A stretch of 64,000 nucleotides of DNA from Salegentibacter sediminis (GTDB lineage: Bacteria; Bacteroidota; Bacteroidia; Flavobacteriales; Flavobacteriaceae), in assembly GCF_002078605.1 (NCBI RefSeq), contig NZ_MSJR01000001.1, positions 186,001 through 250,000 on the forward strand. The letters run 5' to 3'. Both the position numbers and the translations under genes were made by a program. Below the pieces are notes generated by a model. It had not been told where the DNA came from. It was given only the letters and a program-made list of their open reading frames with translations, and ran no database searches. Shown piece after piece: positions 26,160 through 35,164 of the stretch (the stretch's first letter is position 1; each line of letters starts with the position of its first letter).

Positions 26160-27023
26160 TTAAAAAGTTCCGGTAAGTCCAACTCTGCCCAATCCGACGT
26201 TAAATTTCCAGCTAATCCTGTTTTTTTCCTTTGGGCCATAGAGACGTTCTTCATTTAAGTAATTATCAATGCTGTCCACCACCAAAACGCTTATAGCAAG
26301 ACTCAATCCTACATCGGTAAGCCAGTGTGCGCCGGCCCAAAGTCTGGATACCGGGGCGATTAGTCCCAAACCATAAATTCCAGCTTTAACAAAAGGATTG
26401 TCAAATTGTTTTCCGATGGCATAAGCTGTAGTAAAAGAGAGGATAGTGTGACCCGAGGGAAACGAATGGTAAGCTCCAATACCTCTAAATGGATCAAAAC
26501 TAGCTTTCCCTTCTCCGGTTGCCGGTCTTGCACGGCCAACGGCAGTCTTTGTAATCGTTTGTATTAATCCAGCGGTAGAAGCAGCCGAGATAAGCAAAAC
26601 TCCGGTTTTTCTCACCTTTTCATTTTTAGTGAAAAGCCCATATAGATAGACCGCGCCGTTTATAGCATAGTTGTTTTGGGGACTTCCATAATACCAACCT
26701 ATATCCTTAATTAATTGTGGAATTTCCTCGTTCTGGTCAATAAAATAATCGCTGGTTTCTTCGTCAAAAATATAAAGTGCAGCTGTTCCTGCGAAAATTG
26801 CTCCAGCGGTAATGAAATCGTCTTTCTCCCATTGTAAGGGCCTGGAATAAGTGTATTTCATCCCTCCAAATGCACTGGCTCCGTCGTATTTAAGGAGTTC
26901 CCAGGTGCTGGGAAGGCTATCTTTCGAGACTTTGCTGTTATCTAGCTGTGCGGAAGAAATTCCGAAGCTTAAAAGGAGAATTACAAGAAGGTAATTCTCC
27001 CATTTTAATTTTCTTAAATCCAT
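26160..27023 (-). CDS. PAP2 superfamily phosphatase
   Basis: A 287-residue protein with an N-terminal hydrophobic segment (NYLLVILLLSFGISSAQ) that looks like a signal peptide. The three phosphatase motifs appear in order: KTAVGRARP, FPSGHT and SRLWAGAHWLTDV, containing the Arg, His and Asp of the active site. Members remove phosphate from lipids such as phosphatidate, undecaprenyl pyrophosphate or lipid A. It starts 13 bp after the membrane cyclase gene, so the two are probably one transcript. Confidence 0.88.
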   Translation of the reverse strand: MDLRKLKWENYLLVILLLSFGISSAQLDNSKVSKDSLPSTWELLKYDGASAFGGMKYTYSRPLQWEKDDFITAGAIFAGTAALYIFDEETSDYFIDQNEEIPQLIKDIGWYYGSPQNNYAINGAVYLYGLFTKNEKVRKTGVLLISAASTAGLIQTITKTAVGRARPATGEGKASFDPFRGIGAYHSFPSGHTILSFTTAYAIGKQFDNPFVKAGIYGLGLIAPVSRLWAGAHWLTDVGLSLAISVLVVDSIDNYLNEERLYGPKEKNRISWKFNVGLGRVGLTGTF

Positions 27024-27035
27024 CTTCTGATTTTA

Positions 27036-28163
27036 CTATGCTGCGGCAACCTTTCTTAATGATCTTGTTATGCTGAAGACTTCTACAGGATTACTCCTTC
27101 CCTTTAAATATTGAGCTCCCAGGGAAGTTGAATAATACCTTTTTTCAACATCGTTCAGATTATAAACGGCTTCAGAGATTAAGAGAGGTTGAGAATGAAC
27201 TTTGCATAAACCCTCTAATCTGGCTGCAACATTAAGGGTGTCTCCATGGTAGGCGATATCTTTTTTAAGGTCACCAACCTCCACGGCGGTAACCTTACCG
27301 AGGTGAACTCCGGCCTTAAATACCGGCGCTATGTTATAATTATTTATATAGTAATCCTGTTTTTCCCTAAAAAGCTCCTCCACTCCACAGAAGAAATCAA
27401 TATACTCCAGGTTTTTTGCTTTTTCTACTGGCCAGCTAAGAACCACTTCATCTCCTACATATTGGTAGACTTCAGCGTTATATTTTTTCACCATTTTATC
27501 AATATCCAGAAAACTATCTTTTATTAGTGCAGAGTATTTAATATGGCCAAGTTGCTCAGCAAGTTTGGTAGAACAACTAAGGTCCAAAAACATAAATATT
27601 CGCTCTTCTTCTCTTGGATATTTATATTTTCCTGAAAAAAACGGGAGAAGCATCCCAGGTCCAAACCTCTTGCTTAGTTGGTTTACAAATCCAATAATGA
27701 GGCTCATAAAACCGGTATGAACACCTAAGATCATAAAGTAGTAATTCCAATGCTGTGTTAGTAGATTTAAGCTAATTTCATTTAAAAAATTATTTCTCCC
27801 GAAGCTCAATAAATATAACCTTACCAGACTAATAGCTCCCATTAGCAAGCCAGTATAAAGGGCGCCAGCGGTTAAGGCATTAAGGCCAAGGGAATAATTT
27901 TTGAACTTATCTTTTTCCAAAAGAATATCAACTAAACCTAAAAAAGGACTAAAAAGCAATACCGAAAACATAACAATAAGAGGCAGGGTCGCGGCAGAGC
28001 TTTCCAGATCGGCTAAAAAGATCTCGAAAATTGATATGGTATGTAAATGTATAGTGAAAAATAAAAGGGAGTATGCTATTCCCCAGAATGCAAGTTGCCT
28101 TAGCGTCTTTTTTAAAAGCTGTTGCTCGTTAATGTTAAATGATATAGGGTAATTTATCGTCAT
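27036..28163 (-). CDS. Membrane adenylate/guanylate cyclase
   Basis: A 375-residue protein with four hydrophobic segments in its first 170 residues and a class III cyclase domain at about 190-360. The two metal aspartates (FMFLDLSCSTKLAE and YQYVGDEVVLSW) and the Asn/Arg pair in the motif DTLNVAARLEGL are conserved, so it should be active. The purine-selecting positions cannot be read safely, so ATP versus GTP is open. A PAP2 phosphatase follows. A possible -7 box TAATTTTG lies at 28257-28250 and a small inverted repeat AGTAAC/GTTACT at 28279-28294. The gap 28164-28362 holds nothing else clear. Confidence 0.87.
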   Translation of the reverse strand: MTINYPISFNINEQQLLKKTLRQLAFWGIAYSLLFFTIHLHTISIFEIFLADLESSAATLPLIVMFSVLLFSPFLGLVDILLEKDKFKNYSLGLNALTAGALYTGLLMGAISLVRLYLLSFGRNNFLNEISLNLLTQHWNYYFMILGVHTGFMSLIIGFVNQLSKRFGPGMLLPFFSGKYKYPREEERIFMFLDLSCSTKLAEQLGHIKYSALIKDSFLDIDKMVKKYNAEVYQYVGDEVVLSWPVEKAKNLEYIDFFCGVEELFREKQDYYINNYNIAPVFKAGVHLGKVTAVEVGDLKKDIAYHGDTLNVAARLEGLCKVHSQPLLISEAVYNLNDVEKRYYSTSLGAQYLKGRSNPVEVFSITRSLRKVAAA

Positions 28164-28328
28164 ATTTTTAAAATTTTAGTGTAATTATCTGGTATACAGA
28201 GTAAAAAACCAATTTTATTGTCTCGTATCTTTAAAAGATATTCATGCTGCAAAATTACTGCAGAAGGGGGCTTCTTTCAGTAACCTTTGTTACTTGTAAA
28301 AGAGGAGATTAAATAAATTAGGAGTTAT

Positions 28329-28356
28329 AAAAAACCCGGAATATTTAATCCCGGGT
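28329..28356 (-). terminator. Terminator of the thioredoxin gene
   Basis: Read leftward: ACCCGGG and CCGGGT arms around an AT-rich loop, followed by a T run, a few bases after the stop at 28363. Confidence 0.8.
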
Positions 28357-28362
28357 GGGTTT

Positions 28363-28662
28363 TTAAGAATGTGATTTAATCACTTCAGTAATTTGATGTT
28401 TTTGTAATACACCCGATTGGCGCCAGAGTTGTTTCCCGTTTTTATAGAGAATCATGGTAGGAACGCCTCTTACCTGGTATTTCGCCGCTAGTTCCTGGTT
28501 ACGATCAACATCTATTTTCACAATTTTCACCTGGTCTCCCAATTCGGCTTTCACGTCTTTTAGAATCGGGGCCAACATTTTGCAAGGGCCACACCAGTCA
28601 GCAAAAAAGTCTACCAGTACCGGTTGGTCGCCATTTATGATATCATTGAAACTGCTTTTCAT
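28363..28662 (-). CDS. trxA: Thioredoxin
   Basis: A 99-residue thioredoxin with the canonical active site ADWCGPCKMLAP (Cys24, Cys27) and the cis-proline in RGVPTMILY. There is no signal peptide, so it acts in the cytoplasm, reducing protein disulphides. It is a single gene with its own terminator and lies between the cyclase and the RND efflux genes. Confidence 0.95.
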   Translation of the reverse strand: MKSSFNDIINGDQPVLVDFFADWCGPCKMLAPILKDVKAELGDQVKIVKIDVDRNQELAAKYQVRGVPTMILYKNGKQLWRQSGVLQKHQITEVIKSHS

Positions 28663-28730
28663 AGTCTTGTTTTCCTATAAATTTAAAAAATTTTTAGCTT
28701 AGTCGGTTTAGGTGCCAAAACATAACTTCC

Positions 28731-28765
28731 AAAAAAAAACCAACCCGGGTTTCCCCGGGCTGGTT
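28731..28765 (-). terminator. Terminator of the RND efflux operon
   Basis: Read leftward: AACCAGCCCGGG, a four-base loop, CCCGGGTTGGTT, then nine T in total. One G-T pair lies in the stem. It lies 22 bp after the outer membrane factor stop. Confidence 0.92.
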
Positions 28766-28787
28766 CACCAACAACTAATAAAACAGA

Positions 28788-30191
28788 TTATTGCCAACCG
28801 CCACCAAGGGCTCTGTAAAGATCTACCATGGCCTGTAGCTGGCTGTATCTTGCATTGATGAGGTTTAATTGCGAATTCAAGGCATTTTCTCTTGCTGTTA
28901 AAACTTCCAGGTAATTTGCGAAACCATTATTTAAAAGTTCTTCTGAATATTCTGTAGCTCTGGCATAGGCCCCATATTCCTGGTTAAGAACTTTTATTTT
29001 CTCGCTGCTTGCTTCATAATTGTATAAAGCATCTGAAACTTCTTTACCTGCATTAAGGATTGCCTGTTTAAAATTTAACAGGGCATCTTCCTGTTGGGCT
29101 TCGGCTACTTCAAACTGCGTTCTAATCTTTCTTCCATTTAAAACCGGTTGCATTAATGAGCTGGCCAGGTTTGCAAAAAGAGAATTTGCATTGAATAATT
29201 GATCGAGTTCCAGGCTTTGGAAACCACCCGTCGCAGAAAAACTTAAGGAAGGATAAAAATTGCTTCTGGCGACATTAGTAAGCTCAAAGGCATTCACCAA
29301 ATTATATTCTGCCGCAATAACATCGGGCCGATTTCTAAGAAGTTGTGCCGGCACTCCGGTGTTTAATGGAGTATTGATATCCTGATCCTCAAGTTGGCTA
29401 CGCTCAATGCTTTGTGGCCCTTCTCCCAGTAAAATTGAAAAACTGTTTTCAAGTAATCTTATCTGGTTATTGATATCAATAAGGAGAGCTTGTGCTGTGT
29501 ACAACTGGGCCTGGGTTTGTTGTACACCAACTTCGGTAAGATTTCCTGCCTCTTTCAGGGCTTTGGTTGTTTCCAGGCTACGCTGCCTGTTTGCTATGGT
29601 TTCTTCTGTGATCTCTTTTTGTGCGTCAAGGCTTAAAAGCTGATAATACGTAGAAGCAATATTGGCTATTAGTCTAGTTTGTACGGCTTTATGCGCAGCT
29701 GCACTTTGAAGATAAGAAGCCTGAAACGCTCTTTCATTACTCCTTATTTTACCCCAAATATCGGCTTCCCACGAAAGATTCCCTGTAACATCATACTGGG
29801 TAATGCTGCCATCGAAAAAGCTACCAAACTGACTGTTTTTTGAAAGAATCTGGTGGTTTAGGTTTGCGCCTACATTCAAGCTGGGAAAATATCCTGCTTT
29901 TCCTTGTTTTACATAAGCTTCGGCCATAAGCATTTGTTGGATGGCCCGCCTAATGTCAATATTGTTTTCGAGGCCATTGGCAATATATTTCCTTAGCATT
30001 GAATCAGCGAAAACCTCATCCCATGCGATATCGGCCATATTGAGACTGTCCTGAGAAATTGCATCTGTCCTGTAAAGATTTTCATTTACTTCTTCAATTT
30101 CAGGACGTTCATAATCTTTTGCAACAAAGCAGGACATTAAAAGTAATGGGGTGATCCCCGCCAAAAGGCTATATAGTTTAAGTCTTTTCAT
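28788..30191 (-). CDS. RND efflux outer membrane factor (TolC/NodT type)
   Basis: A 467-residue outer membrane channel protein. The lipoprotein signal ends at Cys21 (ITPLLLMSC). The body holds the two long helical hairpins of the OMF family, with ANIASTYYQLLSLDAQKEIT in the first repeat and the landmark LRNRPDVIAAEYNL between them. It forms the exit duct for the AcrAB-like pump encoded upstream. Its start overlaps the stop of the RND gene by one base. Last gene of the operon. Confidence 0.93.
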   Translation of the reverse strand: MKRLKLYSLLAGITPLLLMSCFVAKDYERPEIEEVNENLYRTDAISQDSLNMADIAWDEVFADSMLRKYIANGLENNIDIRRAIQQMLMAEAYVKQGKAGYFPSLNVGANLNHQILSKNSQFGSFFDGSITQYDVTGNLSWEADIWGKIRSNERAFQASYLQSAAAHKAVQTRLIANIASTYYQLLSLDAQKEITEETIANRQRSLETTKALKEAGNLTEVGVQQTQAQLYTAQALLIDINNQIRLLENSFSILLGEGPQSIERSQLEDQDINTPLNTGVPAQLLRNRPDVIAAEYNLVNAFELTNVARSNFYPSLSFSATGGFQSLELDQLFNANSLFANLASSLMQPVLNGRKIRTQFEVAEAQQEDALLNFKQAILNAGKEVSDALYNYEASSEKIKVLNQEYGAYARATEYSEELLNNGFANYLEVLTARENALNSQLNLINARYSQLQAMVDLYRALGGGWQ

Positions 30192-33100
30192 TATTGATCT
30201 TTTTGCAAAGAGTTATTGTTATTTTCTTCAGCTTTCTGAGGCTCTCCTGTGGCCTTTTCCTGAAGCCACTGGAACAGGATAAAAAGAATTGGGATTACAA
30301 AAACTCCTAAAACAGTACCTATCAGCAATCCACCTACGGCTCCCGTACCAATAGATCGGTTTCCTGCAGCCCCTGTTCCACCCGCGAATACCAGCGGTAA
30401 TAGGCCTATAATGAAGGCAAAGGAGGTCATAAGAATTGGCCTAAGCCTTACCTTAGCCGCATCAAATGCAGCCTCGGCAAGCGGTACTCCCGCTCTGCGC
30501 CGTTGTATAGCGAACTCTACGATCAGGATGGCATTCTTAGCTAATAATCCCAGAAGCATAATAAGGGCGATCTGGAAGTAAATATTATTCTCCAGGCCGG
30601 TAAAGTATGTTGAAACATACGCGCCCATTACTCCAACAGGCAGTGAGAAAAGCACCGAAAGAGGTAATAGATAACTTTCGTATTGCGCTGCAAGAATGAA
30701 GTACACAAATAATATGCTTAACAGGAAAATGAAAGTTGTTTGATTCCCAGCCGAAATTTCTTCACGGGTTAAACCGGAGAAACCGATATCAAAATTGGCC
30801 GGAAGAGCACCGTTACCTACCTCCTGAACAGCAGCAATGGCATCCCCCGAAGAATATCCAGGTGCGGCAGCACCATTAACACTGGCTGAATTGAAGAGAT
30901 TGAACCTGGTAACCGATTGGGGCCCGTATACTCTTTTAAGATTCACGAATTCGGTTATCGGGGCCATTTGTCCCTGATCATTTCTGACAAATAAAGAATT
31001 AAGATCTGAAGCTTTAGCCCGGTCTTCCGGCAGGGCCTGTACATAAACCCGGTATTGTTTTCCGTAGCGGGAGAAATCGGCTGCATATATACTTCCAATA
31101 TAGCCCTGTAGTGTTGAAAATATACTGCTGATGTTCACCCCGGCTTCCTTAGCCTTCGGGACATTCAGCTCAATTTCATACTGCGGATAATTGGTGTTGA
31201 AAGAAGAATTCGCATATAGAATTTCAGGTCGCTGTGTGAGTTCTGTCAAATAATTTTTAGTGGCTTCATCCAATTCGGTGAAGGAACCACCGGAGCGATC
31301 CAGTACCTGTAATTCAAATCCAGAAGAAGCTCCGAATCCTGGTATACTTGGTGGTGCAAAGAAAAGTATGTTGGCATCACTTATTGCCGCTGCCCGCTGA
31401 AACAGTTGCGCGGTAATTGCATCTATAGTTTGATCATCACCTTCACGTTCCTCCCATGGATCAAGCTTTATAAATCCGAGCCCAAAATTACTTCCGGCAC
31501 CACCAATTAGACTATATCCGTTTACCATGGTGATTTCACTAACTCCCGGAATATCTTTAGCAAGTTCTCTAAGCTCCTGAGTAACCTCTACGGTTCTATC
31601 AAGAGAAGCGCCGGGTGGGAGTTCGATATTAGTAAATACAATACCTCTGTCTTCATCAGGTACAAAACCGGTAGGAGTAGCAGAGGAGGCAAGGAAAATT
31701 CCAATTATTGAAACTACCAGGATGGCTGCCGTAATCCATTTATGTTTAAAAAGAAACCTTAGTGAGCTTACATATCGCTTTGTGGTTACTTGAAATCCAG
31801 TATTAAAAGCGGTAAAGAAACGATTTAAAAAGCCTCTTTTCTTTCCTTTTTCGTGTTCAGGTTTTAAGAAAATAGCGCAAAGAGCAGGGCTGAGAGTCAA
31901 TGCGTTAATCGCAGAAATTGCGATAGCCACCATAAGAGTAACACCAAACTGCTCATAGAAAACCCCTGTGGGTCCGGTAATAAATGTCACTGGAATAAAA
32001 ACGGCACCCATTACAAGGGTAATGGAGATAATCGCCCCGGCAATCTCATCCATTGCTTTATAGGTCGCTTGTTTTGCATTTTTCGCTCCCTCCTCCATTT
32101 TTGCATGCACTGCTTCAACTACCACAATGGCATCGTCTACCACAATACCAATTGCAAGTACCAAAGCAAAGAGGGTAAGAAGGTTAATAGAATAACCAAA
32201 TAAGCTTAGAAAAAAGAATGTTCCGATTATGGATACCGGTACTGCAATAGCAGGAATTAGGGTAGATCTGAAATCCTGCAGGAAGATAAATACAACCAGA
32301 AATACAAGGAGGAAGGCCTCGAGCAAGGTAATTGCCACCTTGTTAATAGAGGCATTGAGAAATTCATTGGTATCGAAATTCACAAAATAGGCCATGCCAG
32401 TCGGAAAATCTTTTTCCAATTGGTCCATTTTCTCATGGATTTCTTCAATGATTTCCTGGGCGTTGGAACCTGCGGTTTGGTAAATACCCATACTAACTCC
32501 CGGCTTCCCATTGGCGTTAGCAATTGCATTATATCCCTGAGCATCCAATTCTACCTGGGCTACATCTTTTACACGCAGGAACCTTCCGTTATCCATTGCT
32601 TTTATGATGATATCTTCATACTGCTGGGCTGTTTTAAACCGTCCTCCGTATTTTATCACATATTCAAAGGCCTGGGCATTGTTCTGGCCTATAGCCCCGG
32701 CGGCAGCCTCAAGGCTTTGTTCATTGATCGCTGCTGTAACATCAGCAGGAATGAGGTTATAAGCCTGAAGTTTTTCGGGTTGCAGCCAAATCCGCATTGC
32801 ATAGGTTTTGGCTCCAAAAATATTGACATTACCTACCCCGTTAATACGTTGTAATTCAGGGAGTACGTTAATGTTTAGATAGTTTTGTATAAAAGTAGCA
32901 TCATATTTCTCATTTTCAGAATTAACCGTGAGAAACATAAGGGCACTGGTTTGCTGTTTCTGAGTAATAACCCCGGCCTGAGCAACCTCACGTGGCAATA
33001 AAGGCGTTGCACGAGCTACCCTGTTTTGCACGTTTACTGCTGCGATATCGGGATTTACTCCTTCTTTAAAAAATACGTTGATGGTACCACTACCATTGTT

Positions 33101-33349
33101 ACTGGCTGTAGAGGTGATATAATCCATATCCTCTACTCCATTAATTTGCTCCTCTATTGGAATAATGACACTTTCAAGCACTGTTTCGGCATTGGCGCCA
33201 GGATAATTGGCCCTCACCTGAACAGTAGCAGGAGCAATATCTGGATATTGGGTAACTGGCAGAGAGTTTATTGCCAAAAACCCCAGAATCAAAATTATTA
33301 TGGAAATAACCGTAGATAAAACCGGCCTGTCTATAAATGTTCTTAACAT
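30191..33349 (-). CDS. RND multidrug efflux transporter (AcrB/HAE1 family)
   Basis: A 1052-residue inner membrane pump of standard AcrB length with twelve membrane helices and two large periplasmic loops. The N-terminus FIDRPVLSTVISIIILILG and the proton-relay aspartate pair in TM4 (AIGIVVDDAIVVVEAVH) are conserved. The motif GATGLTG-like fragments seen in other frames are irrelevant. It exports amphipathic drugs and other compounds at the cost of the proton gradient, together with the adaptor and OMF encoded beside it. The gap to the adaptor gene is 6 bp. Confidence 0.95.
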   Translation of the reverse strand: MLRTFIDRPVLSTVISIIILILGFLAINSLPVTQYPDIAPATVQVRANYPGANAETVLESVIIPIEEQINGVEDMDYITSTASNNGSGTINVFFKEGVNPDIAAVNVQNRVARATPLLPREVAQAGVITQKQQTSALMFLTVNSENEKYDATFIQNYLNINVLPELQRINGVGNVNIFGAKTYAMRIWLQPEKLQAYNLIPADVTAAINEQSLEAAAGAIGQNNAQAFEYVIKYGGRFKTAQQYEDIIIKAMDNGRFLRVKDVAQVELDAQGYNAIANANGKPGVSMGIYQTAGSNAQEIIEEIHEKMDQLEKDFPTGMAYFVNFDTNEFLNASINKVAITLLEAFLLVFLVVFIFLQDFRSTLIPAIAVPVSIIGTFFFLSLFGYSINLLTLFALVLAIGIVVDDAIVVVEAVHAKMEEGAKNAKQATYKAMDEIAGAIISITLVMGAVFIPVTFITGPTGVFYEQFGVTLMVAIAISAINALTLSPALCAIFLKPEHEKGKKRGFLNRFFTAFNTGFQVTTKRYVSSLRFLFKHKWITAAILVVSIIGIFLASSATPTGFVPDEDRGIVFTNIELPPGASLDRTVEVTQELRELAKDIPGVSEITMVNGYSLIGGAGSNFGLGFIKLDPWEEREGDDQTIDAITAQLFQRAAAISDANILFFAPPSIPGFGASSGFELQVLDRSGGSFTELDEATKNYLTELTQRPEILYANSSFNTNYPQYEIELNVPKAKEAGVNISSIFSTLQGYIGSIYAADFSRYGKQYRVYVQALPEDRAKASDLNSLFVRNDQGQMAPITEFVNLKRVYGPQSVTRFNLFNSASVNGAAAPGYSSGDAIAAVQEVGNGALPANFDIGFSGLTREEISAGNQTTFIFLLSILFVYFILAAQYESYLLPLSVLFSLPVGVMGAYVSTYFTGLENNIYFQIALIMLLGLLAKNAILIVEFAIQRRRAGVPLAEAAFDAAKVRLRPILMTSFAFIIGLLPLVFAGGTGAAGNRSIGTGAVGGLLIGTVLGVFVIPILFILFQWLQEKATGEPQKAEENNNNSLQKDQ

Positions 33350-33355
33350 ATTTTT

Positions 33356-34474
33356 TTATTTAAATACGGGTTCTAAGGTATTGGCTATACTATCAAAAGG
33401 AACCGGTTGGGGTTTTATCGGGGTGTTATTGCGCAGTTTGCCAACTCCTTTGGCCACTATAACATCACCTTCGTTTAGGCCAGATGAAACAACGATTAAA
33501 TTATTAAGCCTGTCCTTAACTTCAATTACCGTTGAAATCGCTAAACTGTCATTTTCCACTTTATAGGCATATACCATTCCCTGTTGTTCGAAAGTGGAGA
33601 CTTCCGGAATTACAGGAACATTTTTATAGGTCTTAGGGATCCTGATTTTTCCGCTGCTTCCATTGGAAAGTATTCCGTTGGGATTAGGGAATTTTGCCCG
33701 GAAACTTACGGTACCTGTGGCTGGATCTATCTGTCCTGAAACTGTTTCAATGGTTCCGGTTTCTTCATAGATGTCTCCATTAATAAGTTCCAGCTCTACC
33801 GGTGGAAAATTCTTTAATTTTTCTGAAGTATTTGCACCTTCAGTATTTTTGAGAAAGTCCAGGTACTCTCTTTCATTCATGGAAAAGAAGGCAAATACTT
33901 CCTCTGTATTTGAAACCCGGGTGAGCGGGTTGGGATCACCGGGGCTTATTAAAGCTCCTTCCCTAAAGGCTATGGAGCCTATATAACCATCTACCGGACT
34001 TTTAATAGTTGCATAATCAATATTAGCCGCGATGCTTTTGTAATTGGCTTTAGCCTGGGCAAGCCGTGCCTTGGCTGTTTCAAGCTGTACCGGACTAATA
34101 ATGTTCTTTTCAACCAGGGGTTTTAATTTATCCACTTCCACCTGGGCGGCATTTATATTGGCTTGAGCGGCTCCGGCGTCCTGACTTAGAGATTGTGTTT
34201 CTAATTTGAAAAGACTTTGGCCTTTTCTAACTTTTTCGCCCGCATCTACCAAAACAGCAGTAATATAACCCGTTACTTTAGCCCTTACCGCGCTATTTAC
34301 AGTTCCTTCAATGCTAACCGGATAGGTGGTATGACCTGTAAGCGTTTTTGTTGGTACTTCAATCACAGGGTAAGGCATGGCCCCCTGAGTTTGTTTTTGA
34401 TTAGCCTCCCCATTTTTGCAGGAAATAAAAATCAGAGTACTGATAATAAAACTGAAATAGATTAATTTTTTCAT
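33356..34474 (-). CDS. RND efflux periplasmic adaptor (AcrA type)
   Basis: A 372-residue membrane fusion protein. The lipoprotein signal ends at Cys19 (TLIFISC). A lipoyl-like half-motif GEKVRKGQSLFKLE, a helical hairpin (AGAAQANINAAQVEVDKLK) and the second lipoyl half ATIKSPVDGYIGS are in the family order, followed by beta-barrel and membrane-proximal domains. It links the RND pump to the outer membrane channel. It follows the regulator gene after 14 bp. Confidence 0.93.
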   Translation of the reverse strand: MKKLIYFSFIISTLIFISCKNGEANQKQTQGAMPYPVIEVPTKTLTGHTTYPVSIEGTVNSAVRAKVTGYITAVLVDAGEKVRKGQSLFKLETQSLSQDAGAAQANINAAQVEVDKLKPLVEKNIISPVQLETAKARLAQAKANYKSIAANIDYATIKSPVDGYIGSIAFREGALISPGDPNPLTRVSNTEEVFAFFSMNEREYLDFLKNTEGANTSEKLKNFPPVELELINGDIYEETGTIETVSGQIDPATGTVSFRAKFPNPNGILSNGSSGKIRIPKTYKNVPVIPEVSTFEQQGMVYAYKVENDSLAISTVIEVKDRLNNLIVVSSGLNEGDVIVAKGVGKLRNNTPIKPQPVPFDSIANTLEPVFK

Positions 34475-34488
34475 GCGTGCTGTGATTG

Positions 34489-34995
34489 TTATTTTAATTT
34501 ATCTTGAGATTTAAGTCTTGATTTTAATTTTTCAAGGGCTTCAGAGGCCTCCTCGAAGAAAGTTAACAGGCTCTGTTGAAATTCAAGGTCAAATTGTGTC
34601 TCGATTGTATCTTTATTTATTTCGTTGGACAAACGTTTAAAATCCAAAACCTCCTGGTGCACCAATCTTTGAGCCTCCCATTTGGTAGTGAGTTCGTTAA
34701 TATAGCTTTTCATGAGCTGCGGGTTCACTATAAAATAGCGTTTACGATCGCCCGGTTTTGTATAATATTCAATACGATTACTCACCTGCAGGTTTTCCAG
34801 ATGGGAAGAAACGGTACTCTTTCCTGCCTGGAGATCTTTTACCAACTGGTCAAAGGTAATTCCTAGCTTTCCACTCATGATAACGGTGGCGAAAATCCTG
34901 GCGGCAACCGGAGCCAGCTGATGTTCTTTCTCGAGCTGTACACCAAGTTTTTCAACCAGCCGATGTTTCTTTTTTTCTAACTGTGCTTTGTTCAT
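34489..34995 (-). CDS. GbsR/MarR family transcriptional regulator
   Basis: A 168-residue winged-helix regulator. The ATG at 34995 (MNKAQLEKK) is chosen because an upstream TTG lies inside the promoter -7 box. The DNA-binding helix is in KDLQAGKSTVSSHLENLQVS and the wing in IEYYTKPGDRKRYFI; the C-terminal half is a long coiled region for dimerisation. It leads the four-gene RND operon and very likely represses it by binding the palindrome at 35023-35050, which fills the promoter spacer. The inducer is unknown but is probably a pump substrate. Confidence 0.9.
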   Translation of the reverse strand: MNKAQLEKKKHRLVEKLGVQLEKEHQLAPVAARIFATVIMSGKLGITFDQLVKDLQAGKSTVSSHLENLQVSNRIEYYTKPGDRKRYFIVNPQLMKSYINELTTKWEAQRLVHQEVLDFKRLSNEINKDTIETQFDLEFQQSLLTFFEEASEALEKLKSRLKSQDKLK

Positions 34996-35013
34996 CCAAT
35001 GATTTTGAGCCTG

Positions 35014-35044
35014 CAAAAATAAGATTAGTTCGGAAAAAACCGAA
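35014..35044 (-). promoter_or_regulatory. Promoter of the RND efflux operon
   Basis: Read leftward: TTCG (35044-35041) at the -33 position, a 19-base spacer, then TATTTTTG (35021-35014), an exact -7 box. The spacer is almost entirely taken up by the palindromic operator. The start codon at 34995 would have a leader of only about ten bases. Confidence 0.75.
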
Positions 35045-35050
35045 CTAATC
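35023..35050. promoter_or_regulatory. Palindromic operator for the GbsR/MarR regulator
   Basis: GATTAGTTCGG and CCGAACTAATC form a perfect inverted repeat with 11-bp arms and a six-base A-rich centre. It covers the -33 element and the spacer of the RND operon promoter, so a bound dimer would block RNA polymerase. Confidence 0.85.
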
Positions 35051-35094
35051 GAAACCTAAAAAGATGTTAAATTTTTTTATATCATATTTTTCAT

Positions 35095-35127
35095 AAAAAA
35101 ACCCCATTTACAATTCTGTAAATGGGG
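35095..35127 (-). terminator. Terminator of the isoaspartyl peptidase gene
   Basis: CCCCATTTACA and TGTAAATGGGG make an 11-bp stem with a four-base loop; leftward it is followed by seven T. Confidence 0.9.
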
Positions 35128-35164
35128 CTAATAATATTTCTGATGTTCTTATTTCACAGGAAAG

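Noticed and set aside
27246-27527. Possible plus-strand gene of 93 codons opposite the cyclase
   Set aside because: It is antisense to the conserved catalytic domain of the cyclase and has no recognisable motif.
28279-28294. Inverted repeat AGTAAC/GTTACT upstream of the cyclase gene
   Set aside because: Six-base arms in AT-rich DNA are expected by chance; it does not line up with a convincing promoter.
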